Below, piece by piece: positions 7,042 through 15,636 of a stretch of 64,000 nt of DNA. The stretch comes from Candidatus Cloacimonadota bacterium (GTDB taxonomy: Bacteria; Cloacimonadota; Cloacimonadia; Cloacimonadales; Cloacimonadaceae), in NCBI GenBank assembly GCA_029781115.1, contig JAKOXG010000003.1:1-64000 (forward strand), given 5' to 3'. Numbering within the stretch: position 1 is the first letter of the stretch; the number at the start of each line of letters is the position of its first letter. Under the pieces are notes generated by a model that searched no databases, was not told the DNA's origin, and worked only from the letters and a program-made list of their open reading frames with translations. A program made the translations under genes and the position numbers.

Positions 7042-8991
7042 ATGTTTCAGATCAGCTTCCTGCATAGCAGCCTGCTATTCTTTACGGCGGCGACGCTGCT
7101 GCCGCTGATAGTGTGGTTGATAGCCAAGCGCAAACCACCCAAGGTGGTGATCCCCTCTTTGCGCTTTGTAAAGCAGAGCCAAGAAGAGCAAAAGAAGCGA
7201 AGTCAGCTCAAAAATATCCTCCTCTTGATCATCCGCATGCTGATCATCCTGCTCGTTACCTTGGCGATAGCGCGTCCGCAGATGTATTCGCCGCGGCTCA
7301 AAGACAGCTCCAAGCACCCGCCCACCGCCCTGGGTATAGTTTTGGACAATTCCTTCAGCATGGACTACTTTCACGAGGGCAAAAGCAATCTGGAGCGCGC
7401 CAAAGAGGCTATCGAGAAGATCAACGGCCTCTGCAAGCCTGCGGATAAGGTGCTGCTGATCAGCCTCGATGAGAGCTGGAACATGCTGCACAGTCAGGTC
7501 TTTGCGGGGAAGCTGCCGCAGGATTTGATCTCACAGATTCAGATCACGCACAATCCCCTCAGCATCAAAGACGCTTTGCAGCAAGCCAAAGACAAGCTGG
7601 CGCTCAGCGGTTTGCCAAATAAGGAGCTCTATCTGCTCACAGACAGGCAAGCGGGAGACTACCCCAAAAGCTTTGAGATGGATGTGCATCTGATCCCTCT
7701 GGAGCTGGATAGGGAGAACGAAAACATCAGCATCAGCGAGCTCAAGCCCCGCAGCCAACTGGTGGATAAGACGCGCCGGCAAAGCCTGGATTTTACCATC
7801 ATCAACCACGGTTCGGAGGATGTGAAAGACCTGCTGATCCGCGCCATACTCAAGGATCAGAGGATGAGCGAGAAGTTCATCGACCTGCCCGCCAAGCAGA
7901 AGCGTCAGGAAAGCATCACCATCGAACTGATGGAGGATGGCTGGCAAACAGGATATGTGGAGGTGGTGGAAGAGCGGCTGCTGCACGACAACCGCAGCTA
8001 CTTCGCCTTCCCGCACAGCCTCTCGCCCAAGCTGGCGGTGGTTTCCACCCAGAGTGCGCTGCCTTTCTACCTGGATAGTGCGCTGAGCGTCTTTGCGGGT
8101 GGAACAGGCAGGTATAAGCTCATCCACCCGGATGCCTTGAGGCTGGCAGATGCGGAAAGCTACTCCCACTTTGTCTTTTATGATCTGGGAAGTTCTGCAT
8201 CCAAGATCCAGGACTTCTTCAATGCGCTCAAAAGCCAGAATCAGGGCGCATTGGTCATCCTAAACGAACATATGTCCGCCGGTGTCAGGAACCTCTGGGA
8301 GAGCATCTTCAGCTGCAAGATTGGCACATTTCATACCGGATACAAAGACCTGAGCAGCTTCAACAGCCATCACTATGTGAGCTCTCTGATAGGCAGTAAA
8401 GACCTGGCAAACCGGAAGAGCAGCCACTTCTTCCCGCTCAAAGCCAATCAGTCGGTGGCGCTGGTCTCCTCCGGCACCGATGCCCTGGTCTTGAGCCGGG
8501 ACAAGAACGTGCTCTTCAGCTTCGACCCTGCCAAGCAGATGAACAACCTCTTCCTGGGGCCTATCTTCCCGCTGCTGAGCTACCGCGCTTTGGAATATAG
8601 CAGCCAGAGCAGTGCGGAGGGGAACAAGCTTAAAGTGGGCGACCTGATCGAGGGAGAGGAGCTCACTTTGCCGGATGGAAGCAAGATAAGAAGCGGCAAC
8701 CGCAGCCACAGGATCAACAGCCCCGGCATCTACTTCAGCACTCAGGGAGCCTCCGTCAACGCCTACGCCGTGGATGCGGACGCCATCGAGAGCCGCAATG
8801 ACAAGCAAGACTTTCAGAAATTGAAATACATCAAGTCCATGAAAAAAGACTGGACAAAACAGATATTCATTTCCAGATTGGGTCACGATATCTGGAAATA
8901 CCTTTTGATGGCTGCTCTGATCCTATTCTTGATAGAGATCATCATCATCAAAAGCTCGGAATTTAAAGCTGGTGACCAGCAAGGACAATGA
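7042..8991 (+). CDS. BatA-domain, VWA-domain membrane protein
   Basis: A 649-residue protein with the double-membrane-helix N-terminus of the Bat family (residues ~11-28 and ~58-78, with the conserved LLPLIVWLIAKRKPP and LAIARPQ), a von Willebrand A domain with a MIDAS start D102-x-S104-x-S106 in LDNSFSMDY, and a C-terminal membrane helix (~615-636). Bat proteins work with MoxR ATPases in Bacteroidetes stress tolerance and envelope maintenance. No MoxR gene lies beside it; the only one in the window is at 27744. The last part (residues ~330-600) is a large periplasmic or cytosolic region without a family that I recognise. Its stop overlaps the dxs start. Confidence 0.82.
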   Translation: MFQISFLHSSLLFFTAATLLPLIVWLIAKRKPPKVVIPSLRFVKQSQEEQKKRSQLKNILLLIIRMLIILLVTLAIARPQMYSPRLKDSSKHPPTALGIVLDNSFSMDYFHEGKSNLERAKEAIEKINGLCKPADKVLLISLDESWNMLHSQVFAGKLPQDLISQIQITHNPLSIKDALQQAKDKLALSGLPNKELYLLTDRQAGDYPKSFEMDVHLIPLELDRENENISISELKPRSQLVDKTRRQSLDFTIINHGSEDVKDLLIRAILKDQRMSEKFIDLPAKQKRQESITIELMEDGWQTGYVEVVEERLLHDNRSYFAFPHSLSPKLAVVSTQSALPFYLDSALSVFAGGTGRYKLIHPDALRLADAESYSHFVFYDLGSSASKIQDFFNALKSQNQGALVILNEHMSAGVRNLWESIFSCKIGTFHTGYKDLSSFNSHHYVSSLIGSKDLANRKSSHFFPLKANQSVALVSSGTDALVLSRDKNVLFSFDPAKQMNNLFLGPIFPLLSYRALEYSSQSSAEGNKLKVGDLIEGEELTLPDGSKIRSGNRSHRINSPGIYFSTQGASVNAYAVDADAIESRNDKQDFQKLKYIKSMKKDWTKQIFISRLGHDIWKYLLMAALILFLIEIIIIKSSEFKAGDQQGQ

Positions 8992-10856
8992 CAATGTTAA
9001 GCAAAATAAATGATCCCATGCAAATCAAGGAGCTGAAGCTCCCCGAACTGAAGAAACTGGCCTCGGATGTGCGCAAGCGCATGATCGAGGTGGTGTCTAA
9101 GACGGGTGGGCATATAGCGCCGAGCTTGGGAACCGTGGAGCTCACCATCTCGCTGCTCTACACCTTCGATCCCTTAGTGGACAGGATAGTGTGGGATGTG
9201 GGACACCAAAGCTATGCCTGGAAGATACTTACCGGGCGCAATGACCGCTTTGACACCCTGCGCAGCTTGGGCGGCATCAGTGGCTTTACCAATCGGGATG
9301 AAAGCCCTTATGATGCCTTCACCACAGGGCATAGCAGCACCAGTATATCAGCTGCTTTGGGACTCGCCTGTGCTGCTGAACTAAAGGGAGAAGAGGAACC
9401 GCATCACATCGCCGTGATCGGTGATGGCGCCCTCACGGGAGGGATCAGCTTTGAAGCGCTGAACCATACCGGCCACCTGCAGATGGACCGCTTTATCGTG
9501 GTGCTCAACGACAACGCCATGAGCATCAGCAAAAACGTGGGCGGACTGCAGAAACATATGGCACACCTGATGGCTTCCCGCTCTTATAACACGCTCAAGC
9601 AACAGATTTGGGCCCTCAGCGGAACGCTGCCGGATTCCATCCGCCGCCGCTTTATCTACGGAGCGCAAAAACTGGAAGAATCCATGATGAATATCCTGGT
9701 TCCCAATATCCTCTTTGAAGACTTGGGCTTCAAGTATGTGGGCCCAATCGACGGACACGACCTCAAACAGCTCAATTCCATCTTCAAGAGAGTGAGGGAC
9801 AATATGGTGGGGCCGGTTTTGGTGCATGTAGTCACGCAAAAAGGCAAGGGCTACAAACCCGCAGAGAAGGATGCTGCGCTCTTTCATGGAGTGGGACCCT
9901 TTGAATTCAAGAGCGGTAAGCAGACCGGGCACCATGAAAAAGGCTGGAGCGAGGTCTTTGGCGAGCAGCTCTGCCACTTGGCGGTGAAGAATCAGGACAT
10001 CGTCGCCATCACAGCGGCCATGAGTGCCGGCACGGGCTTGAGTGGCTTTGAAGAGCAGTATCCGGAGCGATTCTTTGACGTTGGCATCGCAGAACAGCAT
10101 GCTGTGACCCTGGCAGCAGGAATGGCCTGCCGCGGGCTCAAGCCCTTTGTGGCGATCTACAGCACCTTCCTGCAAAGAGCCCTGGATCAGGTGATCCACG
10201 ATGTGGCTTTACCGCGCCTGCCGGTGGTCTTTTGCATCGATAGAGCCGGAATCGTTGGCGAAGACGGAGCCACGCATCAGGGCGCATTTGACATCGCCTA
10301 CCTCCTCAGTGTGCCCAACCTGGTGATGCTCGCCCCCTCCAGTGCAGAGGAGCTGAAGAGCATGATGAATTGGGCTGCCATGTATAAACAGGGCCCGGTG
10401 AGCATCCGCTATCCCAGAGGCATGGTGCATTGCGCCAATGAAGCGATCACGCCCTTCAAGCCTGGTAAAGCGCATGTGCTGGAACCGGAAGGAGACATCG
10501 CACTCGTCTCCGTGGGCGATACCCTCACCATGGTGGAGCAAATCCACGAGACTTTGGCCGCAAGCAAGGTCAAAGCCCGCATCATAGACCTGCGCAGCAT
10601 CAAGCCCATGGATGAAGAGCTGCTTCACACCCTGGCGGAAGAATGCACGCATATCTTTACCTTTGAGACAGGAGCTGTGATCGGAGGCGCAGGCTCCAGA
10701 ATCACTCAGCTGCTGTGCGACAAAGCCTGCAAGGTGATCAACTTCGGCTATCCGGATCGCTTCATCCCGCACGGGAAGATCGAGCAGCTCAACCAAGAGA
10801 TAGGCTTCACCGCGGAAGCACTCAGCAAGAGGATATTAGAGACGATAAAGCCATGA
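8988..10856 (+). CDS. dxs: 1-deoxy-D-xylulose-5-phosphate synthase
   Basis: The 622-residue enzyme condenses pyruvate and glyceraldehyde 3-phosphate in a thiamine-diphosphate-dependent way, the first step of the MEP isoprenoid pathway. Visible motifs: WDVGHQSYAWKILTGR, TGHSSTSISAALG, the ThDP motif GDGALTGGISFEALN, DNAMSISKNVGG, GPIDGHD, the transketolase block FFDVGIAEQHAVTLAAGMA and the C-terminal VPxx-like GYPDRFIPHGK. The ATG at 8988 follows AAGGAC and overlaps the BatA stop (ATGA). A second ATG two codons on is possible. It overlaps mnmE by four bases. A polyprenyl synthetase homologue lies at 23.2 kb. Confidence 0.97.
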   Translation: MTMLSKINDPMQIKELKLPELKKLASDVRKRMIEVVSKTGGHIAPSLGTVELTISLLYTFDPLVDRIVWDVGHQSYAWKILTGRNDRFDTLRSLGGISGFTNRDESPYDAFTTGHSSTSISAALGLACAAELKGEEEPHHIAVIGDGALTGGISFEALNHTGHLQMDRFIVVLNDNAMSISKNVGGLQKHMAHLMASRSYNTLKQQIWALSGTLPDSIRRRFIYGAQKLEESMMNILVPNILFEDLGFKYVGPIDGHDLKQLNSIFKRVRDNMVGPVLVHVVTQKGKGYKPAEKDAALFHGVGPFEFKSGKQTGHHEKGWSEVFGEQLCHLAVKNQDIVAITAAMSAGTGLSGFEEQYPERFFDVGIAEQHAVTLAAGMACRGLKPFVAIYSTFLQRALDQVIHDVALPRLPVVFCIDRAGIVGEDGATHQGAFDIAYLLSVPNLVMLAPSSAEELKSMMNWAAMYKQGPVSIRYPRGMVHCANEAITPFKPGKAHVLEPEGDIALVSVGDTLTMVEQIHETLAASKVKARIIDLRSIKPMDEELLHTLAEECTHIFTFETGAVIGGAGSRITQLLCDKACKVINFGYPDRFIPHGKIEQLNQEIGFTAEALSKRILETIKP

Positions 10857-12211
10857 GCTTCAGCCTCATTGAGCCCATCGTGGCTCAGATCACCCCTCCA
10901 GGTATGGCCGCCATCGCCGTGATCCGCATCAGCGGCAAGGACTGCATTGAACTGGTGGCCAAGCACTTCAGCCAGCCGGGAAAGCTCATCCAAGCCCCCG
11001 GCAACAGCATCCTGCATGGCTACTTCCTGGACGAACAGCGTGAGGCGATAGATGAAGTGCTGCTCTACATCTACAGAGCACCCGCAAGCTATACCGGCGA
11101 CGACACGGTGGAGATTTCCTGCCATGGCAACCCCCGCTTGGCGGCTCGCATCCTCAAGACACTACTGCTGAGCGCCCGCCTGGCCAACCCGGGTGAGTTT
11201 ACCCTCAGAGCCCTGCATAACGGCAAGCTGGACTTGATCCAGGCAGAAGCCGTGAACGACCTGATCAATGCCCCCACACGTAAGGGTGAAACGGCCGCTC
11301 TATCTCAGCTCCGAGGCGGCTTATCCGACACCATCAACGAGCTCTTGGAACAAATCATCAACCTGAGGATGCGCTGTGAGATGGGCATCGACTTTGCCGA
11401 CCAAGACCTCCCCCCTATCGACGAACAGGTCTTGGCGCAGGATTTGGCCTCACTGCTGGGCAGACTGCGGCAGATGATAGCTTCCGCACAACATGGACGC
11501 CTCATCCGGGAAGGTTTCAGACTCTGCCTTGCCGGTGCACCCAACAGCGGCAAAAGCTCACTGTTCAACGCCTTCCTCAAGCAAAACCGCGCCATCGTCA
11601 CCCCGCACCCCGGCACCACCAGAGACTATCTGGAAGAAAGCATCTCCCTGGAAGGCTACTGGATCATCCTCTTTGATACCGCCGGTCTCAGGGAAAGCAC
11701 CGACCTGATCGAACAGGAAGGCATCAAGCTGAGCAAGCAGTTGATGAGAGAGGCAGACCTGGTTCTGTATCTCGTGGATGCGAGCACCTGTGAGGGTCTT
11801 CCGCAGCCGGATAATGCAGACAAAACCCTCATCGTGCTCAGCAAGGCAGACTTGGTGAGCCCGCAGAAGCTCGCAGAACTCAAGAGCAAGGCAGCTCATG
11901 ATGTGGCAGCCTCCAGCGTGAAGGCTGAGGGTGGCCTGGACGAGCTTTACTCCGCAATCCTTTCCCGCTTGGAACAAAATAAAGAAGACAGCGACACACC
12001 TTTGGTGACCAACACCCGTCACTTGGCAGCCCTGCAGGTATGTGCAGAAGCGCTCAGCAACGCCCAGGAAGCCCTCAAGCAGGCCATGGGTTTTGAATTT
12101 GTGGCTTTTGACCTGATCGCCGCCAGTGCCGCTTTGGAAGAAATCATCGGACTGGTGAGTCCGGATGACATTTTAAACCGTATATTCTCAGACTTTTGCA
12201 TAGGCAAGTAA
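10853..12211 (+). CDS. mnmE: tRNA uridine-5-carboxymethylaminomethyl modification GTPase MnmE
   Basis: The 452-residue length is normal. MnmE works with MnmG to make the cmnm5 modification at wobble U34. The N-terminal tetrahydrofolate-binding domain has TPPGMAAIAVIRISG and the block GEFTLRALHNGKLDLIQAEAV. The G domain has GAPNSGKSS near residue 227, TPHPGTTRD, DTAGLRE and SKADL. The protein ends in the obligatory FCIGK with the catalytic cysteine. The start overlaps the dxs stop (ATGA); the frame is open upstream, but the first 46 codons lie in dxs and are not family-like. Confidence 0.97.
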   Translation: MSFSLIEPIVAQITPPGMAAIAVIRISGKDCIELVAKHFSQPGKLIQAPGNSILHGYFLDEQREAIDEVLLYIYRAPASYTGDDTVEISCHGNPRLAARILKTLLLSARLANPGEFTLRALHNGKLDLIQAEAVNDLINAPTRKGETAALSQLRGGLSDTINELLEQIINLRMRCEMGIDFADQDLPPIDEQVLAQDLASLLGRLRQMIASAQHGRLIREGFRLCLAGAPNSGKSSLFNAFLKQNRAIVTPHPGTTRDYLEESISLEGYWIILFDTAGLRESTDLIEQEGIKLSKQLMREADLVLYLVDASTCEGLPQPDNADKTLIVLSKADLVSPQKLAELKSKAAHDVAASSVKAEGGLDELYSAILSRLEQNKEDSDTPLVTNTRHLAALQVCAEALSNAQEALKQAMGFEFVAFDLIAASAALEEIIGLVSPDDILNRIFSDFCIGK

Positions 12212-12221
12212 GGGAGGTAAG

Positions 12222-12989
12222 ATGAGCTCTTGGTTTTATTCCAAGGATGGCCGCAACAAAGGCCCCTTGAGCAGTAAGAAGATAGCCAAAAAGGTCTTGG
12301 ACCAGGAACTGGAGATGGACGACTACGTGCTCTGCACCAAGACGCAGCTCTGGAAGCGCATCCGTGAGATCAAGGAAATCGTGGATCTGGTACATAGTCC
12401 CATACAGGGACACGTCTTCCGGGACATCGACATCCAGCAGTTTGAAGAGGAGCTGGGGATTCAGGCGATGGAGGAGGAGAAACCCTTTATCCACTTTACG
12501 ATCGCTGAAGTGATCTTCTGGCAGCTGATCACCTTGGGAATGTTTGGCGTTTACTGGCTGGTAAAGCAAAACCACTACCTGAAGTATCAGGTGGACACCG
12601 GTACCACCCAATACAGCCGGCTAAAACGCTTCGCTTTCGGGCCGATAAACCCCTTTTTGAACGTGATCAAGGGGATAGAAAACCACAAGACACTCAATAA
12701 AGCGCAGGTGCCTTCCAATTCCCTTGTGGGCATCTTCATCCTCTGGATCATCCTGATGCTGACAGGCGTCTTGATGGTGTTGCTCACGGTCACGAGCCTC
12801 TTTATCCCCACTTTGTTTGTTGCATCGATCAGCTTCCTCGCAGTGATTATCCCCACGCAAACCTACATCAATAACTGCCACGAAAAGCTGGAGATCCCGC
12901 GCACCAAGCGCCCTGTCAGCTTTTATGTGTGGATGATCTTCATGGGAGCCGCAGCCTGGCTGTTCCTGATATTCATCGGCAGATTGTAG
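12222..12989 (+). CDS. GYF-like-domain inner-membrane protein
   Basis: A 255-residue protein. Residues ~4-50 form a GYF_2-like domain (WFYSKDGRNKGPLS, then DDYVLCTKTQLWKRI), a peptide-binding fold common in membrane proteins of the FCB group. The rest holds four hydrophobic segments, the first being VIFWQLITLGMFGVYWLVKQNHYL in part, which resembles DUF4234-type proteins. GGGAGG precedes the ATG by five bases. It is probably the last gene of the long operon that contains dxs and mnmE. Its function is unknown. Confidence 0.75.
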   Translation: MSSWFYSKDGRNKGPLSSKKIAKKVLDQELEMDDYVLCTKTQLWKRIREIKEIVDLVHSPIQGHVFRDIDIQQFEEELGIQAMEEEKPFIHFTIAEVIFWQLITLGMFGVYWLVKQNHYLKYQVDTGTTQYSRLKRFAFGPINPFLNVIKGIENHKTLNKAQVPSNSLVGIFILWIILMLTGVLMVLLTVTSLFIPTLFVASISFLAVIIPTQTYINNCHEKLEIPRTKRPVSFYVWMIFMGAAAWLFLIFIGRL

Positions 12990-13027
12990 CGGCAGCTTTG
13001 CTTCGACAGTAATCCGGATAAATCAAA

Positions 13028-13043
13028 ACGGGACGAATCCCGT
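13028..13043 (-). terminator. Possible minus-strand terminator downstream of the small secreted-protein gene
   Basis: ACGGGA and TCCCGT form a 6-bp hairpin with a 4-base loop. On the minus strand it is followed by TTTTGATT. The distance from the end of the minus-strand gene (13270) is over 200 bases, so the assignment is weak. Confidence 0.35.
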
Positions 13044-13098
13044 GTCATAAAAGGCTTACGTCCAATTTATGTGGGCAGAAGCTCGTCACCTGCTTGTC

Positions 13099-13188
13099 CC
13101 TTACTTACCCGCAGGGAGATGCCGTGGAGATACTCGGGTTTTTCCCGGGAGGCTCCGAGGGATCACCGGGAGGCTCAGTAAGGAAGGG
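13099..13188 (+). repeat. ~90-bp structured repeat, copy 1
   Basis: The segment matches 29910-29998 throughout. Both share CCTTACT(T/C)ACCCGC at the left, GGAGATACTCGGGTTTTT, CGGGAGGCTCCG and ATCACCGGGAGGCT in the middle and an AAGGAAG end. Left CTTACT and right AGTAAG or CTAAG-like ends are roughly inverted, and the internal CGGGAGGCT is repeated directly. This suggests a folded element of the REP or small-RNA kind. Confidence 0.6.
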
Positions 13189-13269
13189 GCGCTCGCCGCG
13201 CACCGAAGCTACCGATGAAGCCGCACCTGCCCAGAAGCATGTACCGGTGCCGGATTAAGCAAGGGGGAC

Positions 13270-13818
13270 TTAGGGCTCAGTTGGCGGCGGAGGGTTGAAC
13301 TCCGGCGGCACGTCTTCCTCTTCTGCGGGCTCTTCCGGCTCCATCCTGTGCAGTTTATTCACCTCAAACAGCTCATCATACCTGGAATCTGCATAGAGCA
13401 CGCAGAGGCTGCCATCGCCCACAAAGAGCAGATGGGCACTACGATCCAGGTTGAAGACCCAGATCATCTGGTCTGTATCCTTATCATACATGGTGGGTTC
13501 TTTGTGCATGTCGGCCATGGTTCTGATCACCAGCTCGTTCATCTCATCGGTATTCTCAGCCCAATGCTTTACAAACCAACCTGCCACCGTCTTGGTATCG
13601 GGTTTGACAAACAGGATCACCGCCTCCACCATGGGGTCGTTTTTGGAGTAGTATTTCACCATATAACCATCTATCATACCCGCTTTGAAGCTGAACTGAG
13701 TGAGCAGTGAGTCAGCTTTATTGATGGGGTCGTCATATGAGATGTCAAAGAGCCCCTTTTGAGCGCTCAAGCTTATGCTAATTGCCACCAAGGCAAGGAG
13801 AAAGACATATCTTTTCAT
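13270..13818 (-). CDS. Secreted protein of unknown function with a proline-rich tail
   Basis: 182 residues beginning with a clear signal peptide (MKRYVFLLALVAISISLSAQ). The mature part has no motif that I recognise. It contains aspartate-rich turns and ends in an acidic and proline-rich tail (EEPAEEEDVPPEF, PPPPTEP). AGGAAACAACA precedes the ATG. It may be exported to the periplasm. It lies downstream of, and on the same strand as, the 5'-nucleotidase gene, but a hairpin in the 153-base gap suggests separate transcription. Confidence 0.65.
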   Translation of the reverse strand: MKRYVFLLALVAISISLSAQKGLFDISYDDPINKADSLLTQFSFKAGMIDGYMVKYYSKNDPMVEAVILFVKPDTKTVAGWFVKHWAENTDEMNELVIRTMADMHKEPTMYDKDTDQMIWVFNLDRSAHLLFVGDGSLCVLYADSRYDELFEVNKLHRMEPEEPAEEEDVPPEFNPPPPTEP

Positions 13819-13917
13819 TGTTGTTTCCTATCTTTTGTTGTGGACTGGGAACTCCCGAGCCCTGTAATCCTTAATACAAATCGCAACCGCTTTTCCTGCA
13901 TACTCTTTCACAAAGTC

Positions 13918-13944
13918 AAAGAGAAGAGCCAAGCCCTTCTCTTT
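13918..13944 (-). terminator. Hairpin after the 5'-nucleotidase gene
   Basis: AAAGAGAAG and CTTCTCTTT make a perfect 9-bp stem with a 9-base loop, 27 bases beyond the stop codon at 13972. The following U-tract is weak, so this could be a poor terminator or an mRNA-end stabiliser. Confidence 0.45.
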
Positions 13945-13971
13945 GTTATATGTTATACAGTCCAAAACGGT

Positions 13972-15630
13972 TTATTGCAGCATCTCCGCAGTAGGCTGAG
14001 CACCATCCTTGCGCTGCCATCTATCGTCGATCTTGGTCTTGATGGGGCTATTCTTGCGGAAGTAATTTACGATGGCATCACGCAGGTTTATCTCATGGCG
14101 GATGATATCCTCTTCCGGCACCTGCGTGAGCAGGGTGAGTCCAGCGTTTCCTTGCAGGAGGAAGTCTGTAGTTACGCAGGTGTAGATCTTGTTTTTATCC
14201 CAAGGTTCTCCACCTATTTTGAGGGATGTAACCCTGTCGAAATTGGGGCGTTTCTTGCTGTAGATCACGTTCACGCCGGAGACCACCAAGCCATGGCGAC
14301 CGCCTTCCACACGTGTTTCGATGATCCTGCGCAAAAACTCTCCCGTGCACCTGAAGGATACCAGCATGTTGTCAAAGGGCATCACCTCAAAGATGTTGCG
14401 GTAGGTGACGGGGCCGCTCTTGATGTCCGAGCGCACTCCACCCAGATTGAGGAAGGCAAAATCCGCATCCACTTCGTGCCGCATCGCATCAGTGATCGTG
14501 TTTCCCATCAGGCTTTGTGCATCCACGTTTATCCTGGAGAGATACACTGCGCTATGCCCCACGATCTCGTCCATGCCCTGTTCGGCGATGGCCACTTGTG
14601 CTTCGATGGTGGCGCCAATCTCGGGATCCGGGATAAACTGATCTTCAAAGAGCGTGATCATCATGCCTTCTCTTATGGCTGGCAATTCATAGCCGCAGAC
14701 GGTGCGGGTTTCGGGGTCGATAAGCAGCGTGATCCAGCCAAGGTTTGTGCCGTTGGCATAGCCTTGCACCACCAGGGTATGCGTGTATGGATCGACCCAG
14801 GGACCGGGGAAGCCTTTGTGGATATGACCGGCGATAAAGAAATCTATGCCGCTTACCTCGCGTGCCAGTTCCTGAGCGTCATAACCCCAGACAGCGTTAC
14901 GCTCCTCAAAGAGTGGCGTGCCTTTATTGTCGTAGCGGCTCAGATAGCCCGCCACGGGATCGTAGGGAATGCCTGCATGCCCGAGCACGATCACCACATC
15001 CGCCTTCTCTTCGGTGCGCACCACGTCCACCCAATGTTGCAGCACCTCTGCGCCTTCTATAAAATCAAAGTTCTTGATGTTTTCCGGGAAACTCATCAGC
15101 TTGGTATCCGTGGTGGTATAGCCAACCACGGCGATGCGCACTCCCAGGCGGTTGAACATGTAGTAAGGGTAGAGAAACCAGGGGATTTCGCCGGTGCGTT
15201 TGTCGATGATATTACAGCTCAAAAGCGGGAAATCTGCCAGACGCAGGGTCTCGACCAGTTCTTCGCCGGAGATGTCAAATTCGTGATTCCCGAGTGCCAG
15301 CGCATCATAGCCGATGGCGTTCATATATTCCACCACCGCACGTCCGTTGGTCACGGTTCCCACGGGTCTGCCCTGGAAGAAGTCGCCGGCATCCAAGAGC
15401 ATGTGGTCTCTGGTCTCATTTGCCAGCGAGCGCACGTGTTTGATCAGCGTGGCAGCCGATGCTGCACCTCCCAGTTGCGGCGGAAAATCAGGGTTCATGA
15501 AGGTGGCTTTGGTTCTGTCTATACCTCCATGAATGTCGTTTGTAAACATGATATCCAGCCTGAGGTTTTCCGCGCATGTAAGCACCGGAAAGACCAGGCA
15601 CAGGATGAGGATGAGTCTAAAGTGTTTCAT
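13972..15630 (-). CDS. Secreted 5'-nucleotidase / UDP-sugar hydrolase family protein
   Basis: 552 residues with a signal peptide (ending near LTCAEN). The metallophosphatase domain shows FTNDIHGG, LLDAGDFFQG, LGNHEFD, VLGHAG and AGHIHKG, all metal ligands present. The C-terminal 5'-nucleotidase domain follows from about residue 350 (NTITDAMR, LNLGGVRSDI, FEVMPFDNMLVSF). Members remove phosphate from extracellular nucleotides, and some also cleave UDP-sugars or act on other diesters. It starts six bases after the preceding barrel gene and probably forms an operon with it and the HhH-barrel gene, which would fit scavenging of nucleic acid derivatives. Confidence 0.9.
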   Translation of the reverse strand: MKHFRLILILCLVFPVLTCAENLRLDIMFTNDIHGGIDRTKATFMNPDFPPQLGGAASAATLIKHVRSLANETRDHMLLDAGDFFQGRPVGTVTNGRAVVEYMNAIGYDALALGNHEFDISGEELVETLRLADFPLLSCNIIDKRTGEIPWFLYPYYMFNRLGVRIAVVGYTTTDTKLMSFPENIKNFDFIEGAEVLQHWVDVVRTEEKADVVIVLGHAGIPYDPVAGYLSRYDNKGTPLFEERNAVWGYDAQELAREVSGIDFFIAGHIHKGFPGPWVDPYTHTLVVQGYANGTNLGWITLLIDPETRTVCGYELPAIREGMMITLFEDQFIPDPEIGATIEAQVAIAEQGMDEIVGHSAVYLSRINVDAQSLMGNTITDAMRHEVDADFAFLNLGGVRSDIKSGPVTYRNIFEVMPFDNMLVSFRCTGEFLRRIIETRVEGGRHGLVVSGVNVIYSKKRPNFDRVTSLKIGGEPWDKNKIYTCVTTDFLLQGNAGLTLLTQVPEEDIIRHEINLRDAIVNYFRKNSPIKTKIDDRWQRKDGAQPTAEMLQ

Positions 15631-15636
15631 GATGGC

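Noticed and set aside
6010-7065. 351-codon minus-strand frame opposite the outer-membrane protein
   Set aside because: Shadow of a coding region with strong codon bias; the plus-strand gene has a signal peptide and operon overlap.
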